Source: Panicum virgatum (Eukaryota > Streptophyta > Magnoliopsida > Poales > Poaceae). Taken from it: a DNA stretch of 64,000 nucleotides. The stretch is from positions 21,810,913 through 21,874,912 of the forward strand of contig NC_053147.1 of assembly GCF_016808335.1 (NCBI RefSeq), given 5' to 3'. The stretch's first letter is position 1; every line of letters starts with the position of its first letter. A program made the translations under genes and the position numbers. The notes under the pieces were generated by a model. It had not been told where the DNA came from. It saw only the letters and a program-made list of their open reading frames with translations, and did not search any database. Shown piece after piece: positions 22,824 through 37,944 of this stretch.

Positions 22824-22835
22824 CAAGGGGGAGAT
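22824..22835 (+). other. Polypurine tract before the 3' LTR
   Basis: AAGGGGGAGAT ends directly before the TGAG start of the 3' LTR at 22836. This is the expected plus-strand primer site. Four similar tracts lie upstream near 22382, 22399, 22444 and 22530. Confidence 0.85.
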
Positions 22836-25800
22836 TGAGGAATGTTGAGTACTCTATTCTGTTTGTGATGAGTGAATTGTCAACCGTGCGGTGTGATCGT
22901 GCGCTTGGTCTTTGGATTGCAGGAACACGGGCGTCAAGTGTCGACGGCGAGCTGCCGTGGAGGTGCTGTGGCCGATGGACCGTGCGGTGGATGGAGGTGA
23001 AGGGCAGCCGGGACCGGAGCTCGTGCCGGGCGATAGCTGTGGCGTCCACACCTGGATTGAGGGCGCAAGCGGCGACGAAAGGCGGGTTTCTTGGTTTGCG
23101 CCACAAAACCAAGGAGGCGGACGGCGGTTGAAGACGCCAAGTCGTGGAGGCACGGGCGTCGGTCTCAGGACTGACGGAGGTGATGGGCGTCAACGGCGTC
23201 TAGGGCCTCTGTAGCGAAAATGGCCTCTAATGCCATATTTCAATATAATGTTTTGGTGATTGATATAGACAACACAACACTTGGACTAATATGATTGTTA
23301 ATATGACCATTCTCAGGCTTTTAGGTTTAAGTGATGACAAAGAGAAGATAGGCGTAGCTAGGCCCGAAGGGCCGCCCCTACGGGGGTTCCGCCCCTCGTG
23401 GGTCTCAGGGCAGCGCCTTGAAACCTCTTCGGTCCAAAGGATTCGAAGATTGAAGAGACCGTGAAGAAACCAAGTCAAAACAATCAAGACAAAGATATTT
23501 AGTATCACCGGTTGAACCGATGCTAAGAAAATTATATACGTAGGTGTATTGACTTGGAGCACGTCTGGGAGTTTTGGTAACACCGGTTGAACCGACGCCA
23601 GGAAAGTTGAATACGTCGGTGCAATAAACTCAGCAGCTAAGGCAAAATCTATACACCGGATGAACCGACGCTAGATATTGGTGAACGTCGGTGCAGTTGT
23701 CCAGAGAGTTAGTTTTTTAGCAACTACACTCACCGGTTAAACCGACGCTGCATCGACTGATTACGTCGGTCGATTGAGGTAGCCATTGAAGTATAACGGC
23801 TAGTTGGAAAATGCACTCACCGGTTAAACCGGTGATGACAAAAACAGGAGCATCGGTTTAACCGGTGATAGCGCTTTTTGTCATCCTTTTTCCAACGGCT
23901 AGTCTGCGGTGTGTGGGCTATATATATGCCACCCCACGGCTCATTTGAGAATGCTGGAGACCAAGGAAGTACACAAGAGCCAAAGATCACCTCCAACCAC
24001 CATAGAACTTCATTGTACATCATATAGGCTTAAGCACACTTGTGAGAGTGCTTAGTGCTTGTAATAGGGATTAGTTCTTGCGAGAGTTCCCTTGAGAGAA
24101 GTCTTGCTGCGGCAAGCAATCCTTGTGATCCGTCATGTGACCCTCCGACTTGGTGTGGAGTGGCAACGACACTTTGTGCGGGGGAAGAGGAGACCCCCTC
24201 CTTGGTGGAGAAGCTCCGTAGTGGATTTCGGCTGGGTGATCGAGAAAGACGGTGGTGGTGCACGAGACTCGGTGTCTTGTGGGCACTTGCCTTTGCTTGC
24301 CTGCATCGCCTTGGTGGCGTAGTGCAAGATGGTGATCGAAAGAGCCTCGGTGTCCCGTGGACGTAGGCGTTTGTGCCGAACCACGTTACATGACCGTGTC
24401 TACTCGGGAGTTTGCATCCCTCTTGCACTTACCTCTTTACTTACCATATTACGTTTCCGCATTTACTTTATCTTGTGTGTCTTTACTTTCCTAGTTAGTT
24501 TAATTAGGATTGGCTATAGGTTGCAAGTCTTTTAGGGGTAAGTAGAGTGTAGCATAGATAAACCTTAGCCATAACTAGCATGTGTAGGACGTGTTAGGTT
24601 TATCTCATGCAAATAGATTGAGCCCTAGGATAGAAAGCGATTAGCAACCCTATTCAACCCCTCCCCCTCTAGGGTCGGACACCCCGGTGATCCTTACAGC
24701 CTCGCTGCGGGCGAGGAGGTGACGGGCGTCGGGCGGTGTCTAGGGCCGTCAAAAGGCCGAGGCAGGAATGACGTCTAGGGCCACGGCATGGAGGTGGGAA
24801 TCTTCCCGTGCGTGGAGTTTTGACGGTCTTCTCAAAATCGGCCACCTACCCGTGTTTCGCGGACCCCCCAAAAACCGCGAACCGGATCTTCATCGACATG
24901 GCGGCATCGAGGGAAAGGTTTCGAGTCGAAGAAAGAAACTCCGCCGTCAGATGAGACCGTGTACATACTTTCGGTTTTGCCCCTACGGGCATTTTAGTGT
25001 CTAGTTTGAGTCGAGGGTATTTTGGACCTCTGCGTGGGCACCTTAAATACCCGTCACCCCTCTCCTCTCTCCCTGCGCGCCAGCCACAAACAGAACACAC
25101 CCTCATCCTGGCGCCCCCTCTCTCTCTCTCTCTTGGTCTCCCTCTCTGTTCCTCCCTCCTTCCTCTCTAGGCTTAGGATTTTAGGGATGGATTCTTGAAG
25201 ACTTTGTACTGAGATTGTGTGGGAAAGGAGGCCCAATCCTCCTTGTGCCCTCCGGGGTTTTGAATTCATTTCAATCTCGTACGATTTGTGCTTGCTTTTG
25301 GATGAATTCGATTTTCCTTTGTCGACTCTTATGCACGAGATCATGATAGTTCTTTGAGCTCCTTGAAGTGATTCTAATCCCTCTTGCCTAGTGCAAAACC
25401 TCTAGGAATCACGAGCTTTTTAGGATCGAAGTTCTTGAAGTTTTCACGTTCTTGAGAAAACCCCGTTCTAGCTCGGTTTTTCCTCGATTCCTCTCAAACC
25501 ATGGAGTGATTCGTCGATTCCTTCCGTGGACATGGTCACAAATCCTTTGTGATCGTGTCTGCAAATTTTGGTGAGGTTTGGACTCGATTTGATCTTCCAA
25601 TCATCGAGTTTTGGATTGAGCCGAGAGGAAAACCAGAGTTTATGGGCTCGGGCAATATTTCTACCTAACACCGGTTAAACCGACGCTCCGGTTCGAGATC
25701 GTCGGTTCAACCGGTGAGTAGGTGTTTCTCACTTTAGGGTTTTCTACTTGTCGTCTTGTTGCACCGGTGCTTTCTCTCCCAAGTGCATCGGTTCAACCGG

Positions 25801-26391
25801 CGAATGTTTTTTTTGTTGCTGTTCTGCACATTTGACCGGTGTATAGGATTCGGTGAACGTCGGTTCAACCGGTGGGTATTCTGTTCAGTTTTGTTGCCTC
25901 TCTGGACAACTGCACCGGTGTTTTGGTTTTGCCTTCGTCGGTTTAACCGGTGCTCGTTGAGTCCGGTTTGAAGCGCCTCTGGACAACTGCACCGGCGTTC
26001 GACTTTGAATTTGTCAGATCATCCGGTGTAGCATCGCCAGTTGAACCGACACCTTGTCATTCTCTACATCGGATCAACCGGCGCTCGTTTCTCTCTGCTG
26101 CTGGCTCTGCTCATCGGTTGAACCGACGCGGTTCAAATCAGTGCGTCGGATCAACTGGCGAATTATACCGTGCTACTTCTCGTGCTGTTTTTTGGTGATT
26201 GCTTCCACATTGGATCTTGGTTGTTCCTTGGGCTTTCTTGTGTTGGTGTAGCTCCTCCATAGCTACTCCACACTGTGCCTAGGACTCTTGGGTTGGGAGT
26301 GTACTTCGGGACTAAGCCGATCTTTCCAGTTGCAAGAATTTTTAATCGGCTCCCATTCACACCCCCCTCTGGTCGCCTTTTCGGTCCCTCA
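22836..26391 (+). repeat. 3' LTR of the Copia element, split by a nested LTR
   Basis: Starts TGAGGAATGTTGAG and ends GGTCCCTCA, followed by the target duplication CCGCT. Removing 23210-24698 and one copy of GCCTC restores a sequence collinear with the 5' LTR, differing by scattered substitutions. Confidence 0.93.
23210..24698 (+). mobile_element. Solo LTR nested in the Copia 3' LTR, TSD GCCTC
   Basis: The insertion starts TGTAGCGAAAATGG and ends GATCCTTACA. It is flanked by the perfect duplication GCCTC (23205-23209 and 24699-24703) and is absent from the 5' LTR. A TATA box (TATATATA, 23919-23926) precedes a probable transcript start. About six copies of (C)ACCGGTT(G/A)AACCG-type motifs lie at 23505-23870, the same motif type as in the host LTR. 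It has no internal region. It resembles SIRE-type Copia LTRs (inference). Confidence 0.88.
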
Positions 26392-26396
26392 CCGCT

Positions 26397-26961
26397 GACT
26401 CCTCAACTCAATCATGCTAATGTGTGCTCCATCATTATCCCAAATGCTTGAGCCGATAGGTACAAACAGTGTGCTTCAAATCTTCAATCCTCCATCTCCA
26501 TATATAATTTATTCCTCCTCCGATTTGTTGCAAGCAAATTGCAGATATCCTTTTCCCTTTAAATTTGAGTATCCAACAATGCTACAAATGTCAGGCTCCA
26601 CACTGTGGTGCTATAGTTGGCCACAAACACAATACGGCATGACATTATCACTGACTAACCAATAAATTGAAGTTGTTGCCTCAGTTCAAAAACAAAACAG
26701 GCATGCCAAGTTAGCATACTTAGGATACAACAAACAACAATAAAAATTAGATAATATTGAAGGGAAGCATGCCTGGCATACATATGAACTATATATATAA
26801 ATAAAATATATATTTCAAGTAATAAAATTACTGAAATACAAACTAGAACAAATACCACTGACATTGTCATGTGTAAATTTACCTAGAGGCTGCCACCAGT
26901 TTTCCATAGGACTCAACTAGATCAAATAGTATTTCAATAATTTATTCCTTGAAATATATAT
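26397..26961. other. AT-rich intergenic DNA
   Basis: The longest open frame (26414-26665, plus) contains NCRYPFPFKFEYP, faintly like the start of a GUB_WAK extracellular domain. It lacks the conserved Cys spacing and is not called as a gene. No other feature is seen. Confidence 0.3.
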
Positions 26962-28042
26962 TGTCGGTACCCTGTAGCAGGGATACCCACTCCTACTGCA
27001 GCAAGACAGGACTCGCGTAGTCATCCATAACTACGCACTAAGGGGCGGAGCAGCCGGGCCCCAGGCCGGGCCCCAGGGGTACGGCTCTTACCTCACAAGG
27101 CCAACGGCCCCGGACCCATTCCTCGCTCTGGGAACGGGTCCGGTGACGCCACGTGTCCCAGAGGAAGGGAAGCTCCGCTCCAACAGCCGAGGGCTCGGAC
27201 CCCCCATATGGGTCCGGAACCTCCCCGCGTCCGTCCAGATCTCCCACGCGCGTAGAACCAATATACCGCCGGGGCGGGGTCCGGGGTGCCACGTGTCCCG
27301 CAGGCGCAGGCGCGGGCGCGAGTCTTCCACTAGAAGACTCGCCCACCCACCGCATTCAATGCGGGTAGTTGAGGCGTGCTCTGCCGCGGCGGCGCGCGGG
27401 GCAGCTTTTGTCAGGTCTTACTGTAGACCGCATATTACTGAGGTACATAGTGCAGCCGTATGCGCCGCATCCGCGCAGAGCCCGTCTGCCGCATTAAATG
27501 GATACGATGGCACGTCACCCTTTCATCGTACCACCTACGCCTCAAGCTACATGGCCCGTTCAGCTACGCGGCAGGCTACGCCGCAAGCTACGCCCTGGCG
27601 CCGTTTCGACAAGACAGGGCATGCTATGCCGGACGGAAGATTCCCACGGGCAAGACAAGAAAATCCCGGAATAAGATCTTTCCCAGACGTAGCTCCATAA
27701 TAGCGCTAGGCCATTCGTATTAAATACAACATCGTTGGGCCCAGCTGTCGGGGACTCAACGGCCATGTACGCGCCTCCCTTGAAATATAAAAGGGAGGCG
27801 CTCGCTGCACACTCGGGACAGACTCCGAACAATCCCGTTCTCAACCTCTTGAGAGCACAAGCAATACAACACACAGTGGACGTAGGGTATTACGCTCTGG
27901 CGGCCCGAACCACTCTAAACCTGCTGTGTTCATCGTGTTCTTGCATCTAGATTAGGCTAATCCTAGCTACCCCCGAGTACTCACCCTCTGGGTTTAGTCG
28001 GGTGCACTACGCCACCCGGCTGTGGGTTTGCACACCACGACA
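26962..28042 (+). mobile_element. Solo LTR, TGTCGGTACC family, TSD TATAT
   Basis: It starts TGTCGGTACCC and ends CCACGACA. The perfect 5-bp duplication TATAT lies at 26957-26961 and 28043-28047. A TATA box (TATAAAA, 27786-27792) precedes GGGAGGCG, a layout shared with the Gypsy LTR at 44310. No internal region is present, so it is a solo LTR, probably Gypsy (inference). Its GC content contrasts sharply with the AT-rich flanks. Confidence 0.87.
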
Positions 28043-28047
28043 TATAT

Positions 28048-29758
28048 TTTATTTAAAGAGTTATCTAAAATAATCATTTCAATTAATATAATAGAATTGC
28101 AACAAAACTATCAGTTTGCCATAGGTAACCAAATAGTTCTGAATCAAAGAGTGGCAGCAACCAATGGCAATATCTTTCATTTTCATGATGTATACATGGT
28201 AAAAAACAAATTGATAAACTGCTGGTGGCAAAACAAATTGCTAAACTGCTGGTGTCACTAGACAGTTCAGTTTTTAGTATATTCGGCCTCATGTGACGGA
28301 TGCAGCAATTCTTTGTCAGTTCATTACCAGGTGCTATTTGTTGATCTGCATATTTGTATGAATGTTGCCTGATCTGCTTGATACTAGATGATTTACTTAA
28401 TATTAATCCTAGAAGGATGCCATTATAGCATATACTATATGCAATGGCGGAAGTTGATTTCTGATGTTTACACAGTTGTTTGGTCTGAATCTGTGAAATT
28501 GTATTTTATTCAGATCCACAAACTTCCCATGTTCAAAGTTAAAATCTACAGTGAAAGTAGAAGATGTCCCAAGAAGAGCAAGCCTTGAGTGAACAAATCA
28601 GCTCTTCCAGAATGAAGGCACCATGTACTTAGCCATGAAATTGTCCTGGGTTTAAAGAGAAGAATCAGGATGACCGATAAATTCTCTAATTACTAACTAT
28701 TTAGTGATTCGTAATTATCCATACAAAGTAAGTAAGATGAGTTTCAGGTGTGACAACTGAAAAATTTGTCACTCTTGCTTCTATTAGTGACCAATGATGA
28801 ACTATGGAGCAAACGCAACAACCAGTTAAATTCTCTTGCAGCTTTCATGTCAAAGAGTTCGGTCATCAGTTTGGTGATGACGGTGACCCATGCATATACA
28901 AACTTGCATGCAATTATCCAGCGGTCTGTAGTCTTCAACAAAAGAACATTACTTTGCTTGGAGGCAGCTCAGATGCAGCTATTGTATTCAGCTTCTAAAA
29001 TAAAATTTTCCTTCCTTTGAATGTTCATACCTAAATCTCCTATGCTATGGTAGTATAATAAAATTTCTTATTGTACTAATGGTTTAAGTTATACAAATCA
29101 TTGCCACACCTAGAATTACAGCTTTCAGAAGAATACAAGTTGTACCACTAGCAACTCAAGGTCAAGAACATGATTGATATTTTCAAATCCTGGACTGGCT
29201 CCAAGAGAGGGCGCGGCAAAGCCTAGGCGCAGAAAGGAAGAATGAGAACGTAACTAAAAGCAGAATATGCACCAAGGAAGACCAAAATTTAATTTGATAG
29301 AATTGGCAGGGGCCACGCGAACACATACCCCTCTACCACAAATTATGATGTCCACTCTCCCACTCGGGGAGATGGTAAGCCAACGCACCCACCAAGTGCA
29401 ATGCGGGCCATTGACCTAGGCCACGGGCCTTCTTGATCGCCCGTCGACCCCGTCCAGGTAAGTATGGAGCAACGGTGCACGGGGCGCTCATCTTATAGCG
29501 GGAGCCCGCGGCGCATCCCGCCTCTCCAGCCGAGGGGGTACTAAACCCGCAGACCAAACCAAGACCAAGACAATGAACGATTCTTCTTCGCCCTCGCCTT
29601 GACGTAATGCCACCGAGTCCTCGTGGGCTTGGGAAGTATGTATGGACCTTCTAATTTTGGGCCGCTAGAAAACAGCAAGACTTGCGGCCTACAGCTTCTC
29701 GGTTGTCCTTCCTTCCTAAAACATGGACTCCGTTGGGCATGGAAGATGTATGAATATG
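28048..29758. other. Intergenic, with a possible receptor ectodomain scrap
   Basis: AT-rich to 29200, then higher GC. At 28804-28998 (plus) a 64-codon frame contains FSCSFHVKEFGHQFGDDGDP and YKLACNYP, weakly like the Cys-rich ectodomain start of LRK10-type kinases. It has no start context, splice sites or continuation, so it is at most a remnant. Nothing else is supported. Confidence 0.3.
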
Positions 29759-29761
29759 CTA

Positions 29762-30127
29762 GGGGCCTGATTGGTTCTCTGCTCCCGGCAGCCCTGGCTC
29801 GCGCTAGCCATCCAGGCCCGTGCTAGCCAGGCTCGCGAGGTACAACATCAAGTTGTTTGGTTCTCGTTTCCCCGCAGCTAGGCCAGTTAGAGAGCAACTG
29901 ATTGGTTACACGTTTAACTAGCTTGATCAATCACTTTTGTTTGCCTGGAAGCTGGCCCCCACGCTCGCTCCTGCATCACAGCAGCCAGGCTCACCGCGTA
30001 CGACCGATTTCCATGTTCCTCCGGCGCCAGGCTTGTGGAAGCCTTTTGCACCGCTAGAGCCAGGCTCGCTACCTCATGCAGTTATCCAAACAGCCTTAAA
30101 CTGCACCCCGTGGAAACCAATCAACCC
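29762..30127. repeat. MITE with TGATTGGTT ends, TSD CTA
   Basis: The left end GGGGCCTGATTGGTT is mirrored by the right end AACCAATCAACCC, with the 3-bp duplication CTA on both sides (29759-29761 and 30128-30130). A 3-bp duplication suggests PIF/Harbinger, and CTA is an acceptable variant (inference). Internal repeats of 'aggctcgc' and 'gctagcca' are seen. No coding capacity. Confidence 0.6.
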
Positions 30128-30130
30128 CTA

Positions 30131-31046
30131 GGCATCTCCCGATCTCCCTTGTGTTTTCCCAATTCTGAGGGCTACATGCTCTCTCGAAAGAGAGAAGAAT
30201 TCCTACACAAGAAATGCCACAATTTTGTATTCTTACACACGAATCAGGTGCACGAGTAAGGTCTTCTAAGCCTCGGCCTGAAGTGAAGAGGTCCATCATT
30301 TATTTCTTAATCCAGAGGCGTGAATGGACTGATGCTATGGCCAATTGGCCATCCCTGCTGGGCAGAAAAATGGAGCAATTTTTCTAGTTCGGCTGCGAAA
30401 ACGCGGACGCAGAGGAACAGTGAACGGGCTACGGGCCTGCTAGACGAGGCTCCGGATATTATGCCGGCCCATGGAAAAGGGGGCTCGGTTGTGTAGCTAG
30501 TGCGGCCCATGACATCCCCTTGGGCCATGCTCGAACAACATCGAATTACCAAACAGTTCTTTTTTTTCCTTTTGGATTCTCGTCTAAGGTTATGTTTAGA
30601 TCGTCTAGGTATTGTTATGAAGTTTTTGGCTTATAGTTTATGAACTGCTAAAATCAGGATTGTAAAAAATAGAGAGCTATTGTGGGTAATTTACTGTAAA
30701 TTCTAACTAGTAATTTGGCCTTTTGCAAATGCACAAGCTGATAAAAAAAGCTAAGGGGTGAGTGACAAGTCGTGGGATTGTAACAATTTGGGCTAAGATT
30801 TGAAAAGCTAGATCTTCATGTTTAGATCAGCTAGAATTTTTTCTTTTTTTTAAAAAAAACACACGATCCAATCTTCAAAAGGGGCCAAAACTTCGTCTCC
30901 TCGGTGGCTCGATCGGTCAACGCTCAGTGCCAACACAAGGCTCCTCTAGTCTTATAGAGGACGTCGAAAGCAGAGCACGTTACAGAAAAGCTTAGCGAGC
31001 TTCCTGTAGTGTAGCAGTGCAGCCATCTTCCACGGGACCGGCAGCC
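30131..31046. other. Upstream region of the CRK gene
   Basis: 30590-30860 is AT-rich, with 'tgtttagatc' occurring twice, perhaps a decayed MITE. 30900-31046 leads into the CRK start. No TATA box can be named with confidence. An alternative upstream in-frame ATG at 31017 would add ten residues ahead of the signal peptide. Confidence 0.35.
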
Positions 31047-34306
<3,260 letters not shown>

Positions 34307-35644
34307 TTGCTATCTATACACGGGTCGGTAATAATCAGCTTATGGACGACAACGATGCGTTGTGATTGATTTTTTTCCTTTTTCAATTCGCGTCACCTTT
34401 TGAATACCGGAGTAGTGCTGACGCGTGGAGCCGGACCCATGTGTCATTGACCCGGGCCAAAGTCAAGAAAGACTCATCCATTACCGTGGAAGGTGCTTTA
34501 TTTGGTGCAGTAGTCGGAAGTTATTTTTGGCATTTTCAGTGTCAAGATATACATATTTCCAAAGTTATTAAAATTTAGAAACACTATTCACATTGACAAC
34601 ACCGAATAATTTATTTGAAACAAATACAGCATGAAATTATATTTCATGATTCATTGATTGATACAAATTTGGTGCTACAAATTTGATATACTTCCGTATA
34701 AATTTAATCAAACATGACATAGTTTTGACTTAGGATGACGGGACAGAGACAGAGTACAAGAGAAGCATATACAAAAGGAAAATTGCTGCAACTTAGACTC
34801 TCTCTTTTTTTGTGACGGGAACTTATACTCATTTTTGAACGGCGGTTTCCTTTTCCTGCCACATTATTAGTCAGCCCGCCATTTAGACAGTCGAGCATAA
34901 GATGCCAAGCTCATTCACGAAAATGGATTTTCAAGTAATCTACATGACGTAGGTAACATTGGTTGAATCGGTCCATGTTTACTGTTGGATTTGCCATCGT
35001 TTATTGTATTTCAGCGAACTTTGGTTTTATAATGATATTTCACGATGTTTAAAAGAAAGTACACAAAAACACGACCATCCTTTAATCTGCACAATTGATA
35101 ATGTGCTGACGTATATTCAGTGTAAAGAAACATCCGTCCTATATGCTCTCCACTAAAATTAAGAGCATGCAAATTTGTATTTATGTTTCTTTTTAACACA
35201 GGACAAATGTAGGCATTTCACATTCACCTCTTTAAATACACGCACGCCATTATACCTATGAGTATATAAAAAAGATCGAAGAATAACACCAATTAAATTC
35301 TAAAATAAATTTAAGCAAATGCGAGCACTCGTATCCTGTCAAGAACTAAAATTTGGATGGACCAGTTCCATCACAAAAGACCTTAATAGTTGAGGTACGC
35401 CTGGTTCACAAATATCTTTTTCTTCGAAGTGAAGTAGATACATGCTCGGGATCTTGTGAGCTTGAACAACCATTTTTGTGCCAAGCGGGCAGCGGTGATA
35501 GTGCAGGTGGATGCCCGCTGATCAATGCAAACAAAAGTGGTTTTGTTTTGTGAAGTCAAAACGCAAAGCCTACGTTTCGCAAGAAAAGCAACCCCACAAG
35601 AATGAGACGTCTTAAGTTGTTATGACATATGTTCTCTCTCATAA
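34307..35644. other. Intergenic, AT-rich, no gene
   Basis: It contains the probable 3' UTR of the CRK gene (about 34307-34560) and then AT-rich sequence with only short random frames. No repeat termini were recognised. Confidence 0.4.
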
Positions 35645-36430
35645 TACTTCCACAATTACAACGACCTGTTGCTCTGCTCAGCCCCCGCATCGCTCTCTTC
35701 CCGGGGGCGGCACGGTAGCACCCGAACTCTAACCGCCACCACTGCCCTCCCCACCCTCGCCTCCCCTTGTTGCCGCCTGACCAGGGCTTTGGAAGCCCGT
35801 AGGCCTGCTAGGAAGGCGGCGGTGGGGTCGATTTGCCACCTCGGCTTGTGTGCCGGGCAGATCCGAGAGGGGGCATGTGGCCGACGCGAGGTGGTGGTAT
35901 CCGGCAAGAAGAGGGCGTGGTGGGTAGCTTGTAGCCACCTCTCTGCTCCTAAATGACACTGTTGGGCGGGATTTACATTGCGATGGTGACACCTTTGGGT
36001 GCCACACTCCTTGGGGGCGTCGATTTGATGACTGTTCTCCTCTCCCCGTCCTCTAGGTGAAAACTGTGCTCTGGTCAGAACGGCGATTATGACGTCTAGG
36101 AACGATGTTTCCCTCGTTGTAGGCATCGTTTCAGGGGATTCCTCGGCGGTAGCTCTAGCATCTGCTTTCTAGAGCGGTCGTGGGTGGGTTGGCGGTGGTG
36201 TGCAGGTGGTGGTCGTTGGTCGTTGTTCTTAAGTCTGAGTGGTGTGGTCGTGTTGATGTCCAATCTAACCGACCAATGTGGGTCATTCTCGATATCCCAA
36301 TCTGATCGGTCTTAGTTGTAGGTGTTGTAGTTGTGGTGTACGGTTTTCGGGTCTAGTTTACCTATAATCTGAATCAACTCTTTTGTTCTTATATTAATAT
36401 ACATTAATATACATCGAACCTTAAGTTTCA
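35645..36430. repeat. Probable retroposon-derived sequence
   Basis: A GC-rich start ('cagcccccgcatcgctctcttcc', 'ggcggcacggtagcacccgaac') runs into T-rich sequence ending 'aatatacattaatatacatcgaacc'. This resembles the 5' region of grass L1-type LINEs and related short retroposons. No open RT frame and no target duplication were found, so the call is tentative. Confidence 0.3.
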
Positions 36431-36874
36431 GGATCTTTCAAAAGAAATAATAAGTTGTTATGACTTGTTTTTCTTAAAGGTTTGCTATATGAGTCATTAT
36501 CTGACCAAGCTACCACCAAACATTTTATATTATTTTGTTTATGTTCGATCCATCTGAATACTTTATTTTTACGCGAACTTCGGCGGACCCATATTGGCGG
36601 TCACCCTGAACATATCGAGCAACGAGGAAGCGTTTACAGAAGGATTACATGAACAGCAAGCAGGGGGCAGGGATCGAGAGGGGTGAAACCCTTAAACAAC
36701 AAAAAAAAAACAAAAGAAAATCTGAATACCTGATTCAAGATTTCCGACAAAACAACTAATCACCTTGTATGGTTCAAACGTGCATACTTGCATGCCTTCC
36801 GCTCCTGTAATTTCATCATTCGGAAAAGCAGGGCTCATCATTCATCATCGTCATCCTCCATGCATGCTGGCACA
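36431..36874. other. Intergenic, 3' side of the inverted CRK
   Basis: AT-rich sequence with short A runs. 36780-36874, read on the minus strand, is likely the 3' UTR of the CRK fragment. No other feature is seen. Confidence 0.35.
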
Positions 36875-37944
36875 TCAACGAGGTTCCAAGTCGGAAACGG
36901 AACATTCATTGATCGACGGCTCCTGAGCATGAGCGGCAGGCGGCCTCGGCCGCTCGCCGGGGGTCATGAACGCCGGCTCGGCGGGAACCGGCAGCGTGAT
37001 GGAGCGGCTGTTGAGCATGACGACGACGGACGCCATGCTGGGCCGGAGGTGCGGGTCCTCCTGCACGCAGAGCAGCCCGACGTGGACGCACCTCAGGATC
37101 TCCTGCGGCCCCGGCCCGTCGGCCGGGAACCCCTCGGCCAGCTGCTGCGGCAAGCTGCCGCGCCTCCAGTGCCCCCAAACCTGCCCGGCCGTGCCGGCCA
37201 TCAATGGACAGAAATAATTCAGAATCAGTTCTCCGATGCATTCCAGATTTGCAAGCAGTGAGCTTCTAGTAGTGCACTGACACTATTATAAAGCGTGTTC
37301 TAGTTCAGAGGTTGCAGCTTACAAAGTTTATGAGATTTTCGGAAGGCCGCCGGCCGGTGACGATCTCCCGGACGAGCACGCCGTAGCTGTAAACGTCTGA
37401 CTTGGTAGAGAAGGAGCCGCGCACGGCGTACTCTGGCGCCATGTATCCGCTGCATCCCCAAGACACGGCAAGTTAGCAAGTGCAAATAGACGATGTGGCA
37501 TAAAATCTTGGGTTAATTCGTTTCGTGCCATTACAATTTTTCACGTTCGGAGATCTACCATTACAATTCAACTATTTGGAATCGTGCCATTATAATTCAA
37601 GGATACACTGTCCCAGACCATTTTGTACGCCTCGCGCCCCCTGGACCCAATTGCAGGCGGCCGTATTTGCGTATTGCCCTCATTGCCCCTGGCCGACGCG
37701 CATACAGGCCCGACTCGGGCTCCTACCCCCCCCCCCCCCCCCCCCGCCGCACCCATTCGCGCCTCTCTGTTCCCCTCCCGGCTCGCCGCCCCGAACCCTA
37801 GATCCCCAACCGCCGGCGGTAAGGACGACAGTGGTTGCCGGCGACCCGGCTCTGCTGAGGCGACGACGCGCATCCAGGAGCGCGCGGCGCGGGGCGCGGC
37901 TCCTGGGGTTGTGGAACCCTAGGTTCCTCGGCAACCCAGTAGAG

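Larger units (their letters stand above)
20247..22835 (+). other. Non-coding 3' spacer of the Copia element
   Basis: About 2.6 kb separates RNase H from the 3' LTR. No env-like frame is present. A probable nested LTR occupies 20721-21978. 22380-22540 has several purine-rich GGGGGAG tracts, and the final polypurine tract is at 22824-22835. Confidence 0.7.
12138..26391 (+). mobile_element. Complete SIRE/Maximus-like Copia retrotransposon, TSD CCGCT
   Basis: LTRs begin TGAG and end CTCA, and the 5-bp duplication CCGCT flanks the element (12133-12137 and 26392-26396). The internal order is primer-binding site, gag, protease, integrase, reverse transcriptase, RNase H, a non-coding spacer of about 2.6 kb, polypurine tract and 3' LTR. 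This is Copia order. The very long gag, long LTRs and repeated purine tracts suggest the SIRE/Maximus lineage (inference). The LTRs differ in length (2054 and 3556 bp) because a 1489-bp solo LTR sits in the 3' copy. Coding regions carry several stops and frameshifts, so the copy cannot encode a full polyprotein. Confidence 0.93.
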
